DNA of 64,000 nt, taken from Protula sp. h YS-2021. Its lineage: Eukaryota; Annelida; Polychaeta; Sabellida; Serpulidae. A program made the translations under genes and the position numbers. Positions 58,691 to 64,000 of the stretch are shown one piece after another. The stretch covers positions 6,711,625 to 6,775,624 of the forward strand of contig OX457034.1 of the NCBI GenBank assembly GCA_949752745.1, given 5' to 3'. The notes beneath the pieces are model-generated. The model did not search any database. It had not been told where the DNA came from and saw only the letters and a list, made by a program, of their open reading frames with translations. Numbering within the stretch: position 1 is the stretch's first letter; each line of letters opens with the position of its first letter.

Positions 58691-59960
58691 GCGGCCAGTA
58701 CACTAAAAACATAAGAGTATAGTCTTATATCACACACTTTCAATCGACACCTATTAAATTTTTTTTTTTAATTTGTAAACAAAAACAAATGTCTCCAGAC
58801 TAAACATAATTCACCAGTAACCATTTTCCATTTTGTTTAGTTTTATTTGAACAAGGGTGTACTATTCTAAGAATAGTAAGTTCTGAAAATAGTACACACT
58901 TCTTCAAATAAAACTAAAAAAGAAAAATGGAAACTGGTTACCAATGAATTTCGGGCTGTCTTTGTCCAATTTTTGAAAAGGGGAGGGAGACGTAACTTGA
59001 TTTCTGGGCATTTCAATCCTCTTTTTATACAAGTTCAGGCTTAGGTGTTTTATTTGTGTTAGTAGGTGGTCATTAAAGACTTTTACTGCACGTCTTTTTG
59101 TCCTGTTCCAGATGGTGGTCGCTAAAACAGGTTTTACTGTACGTCCTTTATATCCCTCTTGAAGTGAAGTTGGTCATTATAGCAGTATTACCGTACGTAC
59201 TTTGTTATCCGAAACTGGAAGTTGGCCACTACAAACACTTTTACTTTACGTCTTTTTATCCGGATCTTGAAGGTGGCAGTTATAAACAGGTTCACCAAAA
59301 TAAGTTATTTTTTGCTAATCTTAACCAGCCCCCTGTCTTAGCTATATAATGTTGGTACGACTCTTAAGGCAACCCTAACCGTTTAAGTCAAAGTTACTGT
59401 AAGGGTTAGTGACCTTGTCTTCGTACATTACCATCGACCAAAAAGCGCTAGAAAGACAATCTTTATAACTGTGCCACACATGACCCACCTCGGTGGGAGA
59501 GTGGGGTAAGGCATTTTGGTGTCAAAATAGTGCACTGCTTGTCATAACACAATGTATTAGATGACCACTTTAAAAGAGAAAGCTGGATACTGCATAAACA
59601 TTGCGAGCCGTTACGTAATTATTCCCATATATGGAACAGCTTGGTAGCCAAATGAAATAGCTGTAGATGTGTAACGCTCAAAAAGGTCCCGGTCCATCAC
59701 ACGAAATGCCAAAAAAGATCGATAATTGTGCTGGATTATGTTTTCTAGAGAATGCAGGAACATTGGAGAATCTTGTGGAAAACGCTGACATCCCAAGCTT
59801 AGTTAATAAATATAATGAGGCAACAAAAGAGCCGACAAAAGGGAGGAAGCAGCTGGGATGTGGGAGACGGACGGGCGAGGGTGAGGGGGTGGAGCGGAAA
59901 GTCGATCCGATTTTCCACCATCGAGATATTTGTACACAATGACGTCCGAGCACATTTGAC
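58690..59960. repeat. Dispersed repeat, copy 1 (paired with 62310-63420)
   Basis: Shares a series of landmarks in the same order with 62310-63420: GCGGCCAG, CACACTTTCAATCGACAC, GTAAACAAAAACAAATGTCTCC, GTCGCTAAAACAG, TAGGTACGAC-like, ACCTTGTCTTTGTA-like, CACCTCGGTGGG and GGGAGGCAG-like sequence. No coding sequence was recognised. A near-perfect inverted repeat lies at about 58830-58945 (CATTTTGTTTAGTTTTATTTGA and its inverse). Confidence 0.7.
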
Positions 59961-60730
59961 AGAATCTTTCGGACCTACCAAGCTACCTTCTTATCAAGTT
60001 TCAACTTTCTGCGATGTTCAACGGCTGAGAAATGTACACATATAAGATTTGAACGTAATGACGCCACACGTCTTTCTTAATTTCGCTACACGCGTGCGTG
60101 AAAAGTTGACAGAACCGTCCGACTGATCTGAAGAAAACCAATGCAAAATTTGAAACTGATATGACTCTCCGTTATCAAGACATTGTGTACACACAATCTT
60201 GTCCAAATTATATGCACATTTCATACGCCGCACTCGTTCGTCATACTCGCGTCATGACATACGTCATTTGACGTCATTTGACAGAACCTGTTCTAGGGTG
60301 TTCAGCGGGCTGACAAATCTTATATACAAGATTGTAACGTAATGACGTCATAAGCCTTCCTTAATTTTGCTACACCGTCAAAAGTTGACAGAACCGTCCG
60401 ACTGATCCGAAGAAAACCAATGCAAAATTTCTGTTATCGAGATATTGTTTTCTTGTCCAAATTATATGCATATTTAACGTGATGACGTCATACGCCGCAC
60501 TCGTTCGTTGTGCTCACGATAAGATTTGACAGAATCTTTCGGACTTACCCAGCCAAAAACCAACCAAGTTTCAACTTTCTCCGATGTTTAGCTGGCTGAG
60601 AAATCTTAAATATAAGATTTTCACGTAATGACGTCATACGCCTTCCCTAATAAAGGAACATGCGTCAAAAGTTGACAGAATCGTCCGATCTACCCATTGA
60701 ATAAACTGACCAAGTTTAAAGTTGATCTGA
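59940..60730. repeat. Tandem repeat with TGACGTCA palindromes, block 1
   Basis: Three or four units of about 240 bp contain AAAAGTTGACAGAACCGTCC, CCGTTATCGAGATATTGT-like sequence, GTAATGACGTCATACGCC and GCCGCACTCGTTCG. Followed by a (CA)n run at 60781-60820. Confidence 0.8.
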
Positions 60731-60780
60731 CCTTTTGCTCTTGAGATATCTTGCACTCAACATTTTGTTCACAACAGAAT

Positions 60781-60820
60781 GACACACACACACATACACA
60801 TGCACACACACACACACACA
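60781..60820. repeat. (CA)n microsatellite
   Basis: Imperfect CA/TG dinucleotide run directly after the TGACGTCA repeat block, ahead of CCTTGGCCGGGGAGACATAA, a common repeat terminus style. Confidence 0.9.
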
Positions 60821-62309
60821 GAACGTACAAACACTATATGTCTCCCCTTGGCCGGGGAGACATAATGCCGCTGTGGTATTACCACGGCTTCCAAAAATAT
60901 TCACAATATACACATCCAATATTTTATAGCTGTGTAAAGAGGTACCGCGGTGTGATTGCACAGCCCCGCCAACAGGTCTACTGTCGTTATCTGGACCTGG
61001 GAAGAGGACGTTACAGAGAAATTTTAAATTCAAAACTAGAACTTAGTCGTTACTGATAGGTCTTTACTTTTTGCCGGCCTGGAAGGTGGACAGGCTTTAC
61101 TGTGCGTCCTTCTATCCCGGTGGGAAGGTGGCCGTTTCAGAAAGTTTTACTATTAGTCTTTCAGATTTGTCTGGACGGTGCTTATTTGGACCTGGAAGGT
61201 AGTCTTACTGAATGTCTTTGAATAAGAATCGAGGGAAGGGGGGGGGGAGGTTGGCAATACAGACCCAGTTTTACTGTAAGTATTTTATCCGGGTCTGGAA
61301 TGGGATCGTTAGACCAGTTTAATTTATGATTTTTTTATCAAGACTTGGTCATTGAAGGTAGGATTCACTGTACGTCTGTTGGTCTAAAAAGTGATCACTG
61401 TGTTGTACGCTTTTTCAGTTTTGCTGGGAATAACCCCCCTTCCCCAACAATGCAAACGACTAATTATACTTCAACCGCATTTTTATCAGAATCTAGCTCC
61501 GATCGCAAATCTAGTTGCAGCCAAACCCCCCCCCCCTACCCTGTGTGGATATGCCAAGGATATCTCCCATTCCTGATACACTCTCGTCCACCACAAGCAG
61601 GACCTAGGACTGTACTTTTACACAACAGAGTATACTGACTTTTTTCTTCAGAAGAAAAAAAATATACACTTTAAACGAAGCCTTGAAGCCCACGTAAAAA
61701 CTTCTGTCCTAGTAATAAAGCTGTTGAATCTATGCAAGAAAGTAAAATAAATAAATAAATAAATAAAAAAGAAATAAAAAATAAACAAAGAGACCCGTAC
61801 TGTGGCTGCATACTAATCTATATTATTTGTTGATTCCATGATCAGAAGACATGGCTTAAACATTAAACAACCGGATATTGAACAATTATAATTCAGCTCA
61901 AGTTCAGTCGGAGATGTGATATGATGGATGCTCGTCATAATTCGAAAGCAATACGATAAACAGTAACAAGTAATTTTGAATCTTAAGCTTTACACACGTA
62001 TGTGCGTGCGGATGCCCTCTTAGTGTGACTGTTCAGATAGGCTAATGAGACAATATCATTGGCTATTCTTACAGTTCAGGCAGTTCATGTTTTTGGAATT
62101 TAGATCCATGCTTATGTGTGAAGTTCCCCTTTCAATAACTCATTTACTCAAAAACTGTACCTCCTGTTGCTATCACTATTGTATGCTGTAAGACTGTCAG
62201 TCAACAAAAACAGCTTTGTGCATATATAACCATGGATCTACACGAGGGGTGAAAGTAGCCGCATTCAAACACTTCTTCAAGAGTCGCAATTACAGACGAT
62301 ACTAGACCG
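60821..62309. other. Non-coding stretch between the two repeat copies
   Basis: Contains decayed units of about 90 bp with GGTGG(C/T)C-x-TTACTGTACGTCTTT-like phrases (about 61080-61410), poly(C) and poly(G) runs, and (AAAT)n at about 61745-61770. No gene was recognised. Confidence 0.45.
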
Positions 62310-63420
62310 AACTAAAGCGGCCAGGGCACACAAAACATACGACTCCTGGCTTAAATTACACACTTTCAATCGACCCTTCTTGGTTTCTTGTTTTTGTAAA
62401 CAAAAACAAATGTCTCCCCTACTAAACCCGTAATTCCTCCCCCCACCAAAAATTCCTTGTTTTAATTACTGAAATAAAATATTCACTTCTGCAAACATAA
62501 TCACAATCATCAGTATAAAAAATTCAAAATAAACAAAACAGATGATGGTCACTAAAACAGATATAAATGGACGTCTATTTTATCCGAATATGGAAGGTGG
62601 TCGCTCAAACGGCGTTTACTGTAGCTCCTTCTCATCCAGGTCTGAAGTTGGTCACTGCAGTAGTTTTACCGTACTTTATATTTTTAAATTTTTTTGCTAA
62701 CCATCATCCTCCACCCCAAGCTATCTAATGTAGGTACGAGTGCAAACGCAACTCTAACCCCTTTACCAAATGTAACGGTAACGGACTGTACCTAAGTGTG
62801 ATTATAGCTATGATATACTACCTTGTCTTTGTAAATTCCCATCGGCAAAAAAGCATTAAAAAGGCTTTCTTCACAACTGCACATCAGATGACGCACCTCG
62901 GTGGGGGAAGGGGGAGGGCATTTCGGTGCCAGAAAGGTAAGCTGCTTCTCACAACACAAGATATCAGATGACCGACTATAATAGCGAAAAATGCTTCCAG
63001 ATACTGCAAACAATGCTAACCAATACAAAACACCTCCCATGTATGAACACCTTGGCAACCAAAACAAAAATCAATAGTTAGACCTGCTGAGACCTATAAA
63101 TACGACAATAGTATTCAATGACCTCGTAGATAACGCATTCATCATGCACCACAACTGACACTGACCGCTGACTGAGTGGCATGTTACGTAATAGCCGTAG
63201 ATGAGAAACTCACAAAAAGCCTAATTTCAGGCAATAATGAATAGCAATGGACAGACAGCAATGCTGTTACTGTTTTGAAACATTCTGAAAAATGCAGGAA
63301 CACTCGAGAATCGTATGGAAAACGCTGAAATGCCTGCGTAGTTAACAACTATGCTGTGTTATTAGAGGAGCCAAAAAAATGGGGAGGCAGGGGGTGTTGA
63401 CGTAGTGAACCTTTCTTGAT
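62310..63420. repeat. Dispersed repeat, copy 2 (paired with 58690-59960)
   Basis: Same landmark order and orientation as copy 1 but with many substitutions and indels. Short open frames in both copies are unrelated in sequence and are not genes. Confidence 0.7.
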
Positions 63421-64000
63421 TTTCTTAACGAGTTTAATAATGTTTAACAAAATCCGTGCGACTTATCCGAGTATAACTACACCAAGTTTAAAGTCGATCC
63501 GACTTTCCGCTATCGAGATATTTTGCTTAAAAACAGATAATTTTTTGGCGTAATGATGCTTAATTTCACCACACGTGTCAAAAGTTGAAACAGTCGTCTG
63601 ACTGAACCAAGAAATATCCATGTAAAATTATAACTCGATTTAACTTTCCGTTATCGAGATATTGTGCATACAAGATCTGGTTCAAAATATGTACAGATTT
63701 TACGTGATGACGTCATACGCCACACTCGTTCGTTCTAATTGCGAAAAACAGAATTTTTCGGATATACCAAGCATGAATCTCAAGTTTCAACTTTCAGCGG
63801 CTGAGAAATTTCGCACACAAGATTTTTACCTAATGATGTCATACACCTGCTCTTATCACTTGACATGCGTGAAAAGTTGAAAGAACCGTTCGACTGATCC
63901 AAGAAATACCCACATAAGATTTGAAATCGATAGGGCTTTCCGTTATTGAGATATTTTGCACACAAGATCTTGTTCATAATATATTCATATTTTACGTGAT
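63420..64000. repeat. Tandem repeat with TGACGTCA palindromes, block 2 (runs off the window)
   Basis: Same unit as 59940-60730: AAAAGTTGAAA, CCGTTATCGAGATATTGTGC, GTGATGACGTCATACGCC and CACACTCGTTCG. Continues beyond position 64000. Confidence 0.8.

Noticed and set aside
62792..63067. A 91-codon minus-strand frame with a hydrophobic N-terminus that could be a missing cyclase exon
   Set aside because: It lies in the duplicated repeat; the corresponding copy near 59600 encodes a different peptide and no NIT motif is present.

Overview
This is nuclear DNA from an animal, most likely a marine invertebrate and plausibly a lophotrochozoan. The evidence is AT-rich sequence, GT-AG introns with phased exons, very repeat-rich introns, and tracts built from TGACCTTGACC-type units and GGACGGACAGAC-type tails that are common in mollusc and annelid genomes. 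The organism assignment is an inference, not a match. Exon boundaries were read by eye from splice signals, reading-frame continuity and homology to known families.

Four recognisable host genes and one unidentified first exon all lie on the minus strand. In order of coordinate they are an orphan 5' coding exon (about 4023-4184), POLD3 (11253-19697; 13 exons, 464 aa, every phase consistent), a heparan sulfate 6-O-sulfotransferase (27089-40541; 3 exons, 426 aa), an ankyrin-repeat/SOCS-box protein (45062-47260; 2 exons, 604 aa), and the 3' part of a NIT-domain receptor guanylate cyclase (50798-57928). The first exons of the last gene were not found.

Mobile elements fill much of the rest. There is a degenerate non-LTR retrotransposon (310-2260). 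A nearly intact two-gene ISL2EU-type DNA transposon (4446-8996) carries a THAP+DDE transposase and a convergent SWIM/YqaJ/PHD protein, and is flanked by 260-bp direct repeats. Others are a foldback/MITE family (2793-3711 and 17643-19315), a palindrome-ended element full of tandem arrays (about 20820-24178), a MULE derivative whose target-site duplication and paralogous empty site are both visible (33672-34745), a hAT relic with an imperfect 8-bp duplication (35926-37082), a DIRS tyrosine-recombinase remnant (about 41940-43600) and two tRNA-derived SINE-like pieces. Minisatellites sit in the introns of POLD3 (31 bp and about 56 bp) and of the sulfotransferase (51 bp and about 147 bp). The right end (58.7-64 kb) is duplicated repeat containing TGACGTCA palindromes.

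The most interesting locus is the guanylate cyclase. It has two homologous 71-nt exons with identical phases that cannot both be used without breaking the frame. An intron starts inside a 37-bp tandem array, each unit of which resembles a 15-nt in-frame micro-exon with splice sites. A duplicated 3' splice acceptor lies 63 nt (in frame) upstream of its copy. The cyclase domain keeps both metal-binding aspartates but has lost the conserved Asn and Arg of the catalytic signature.
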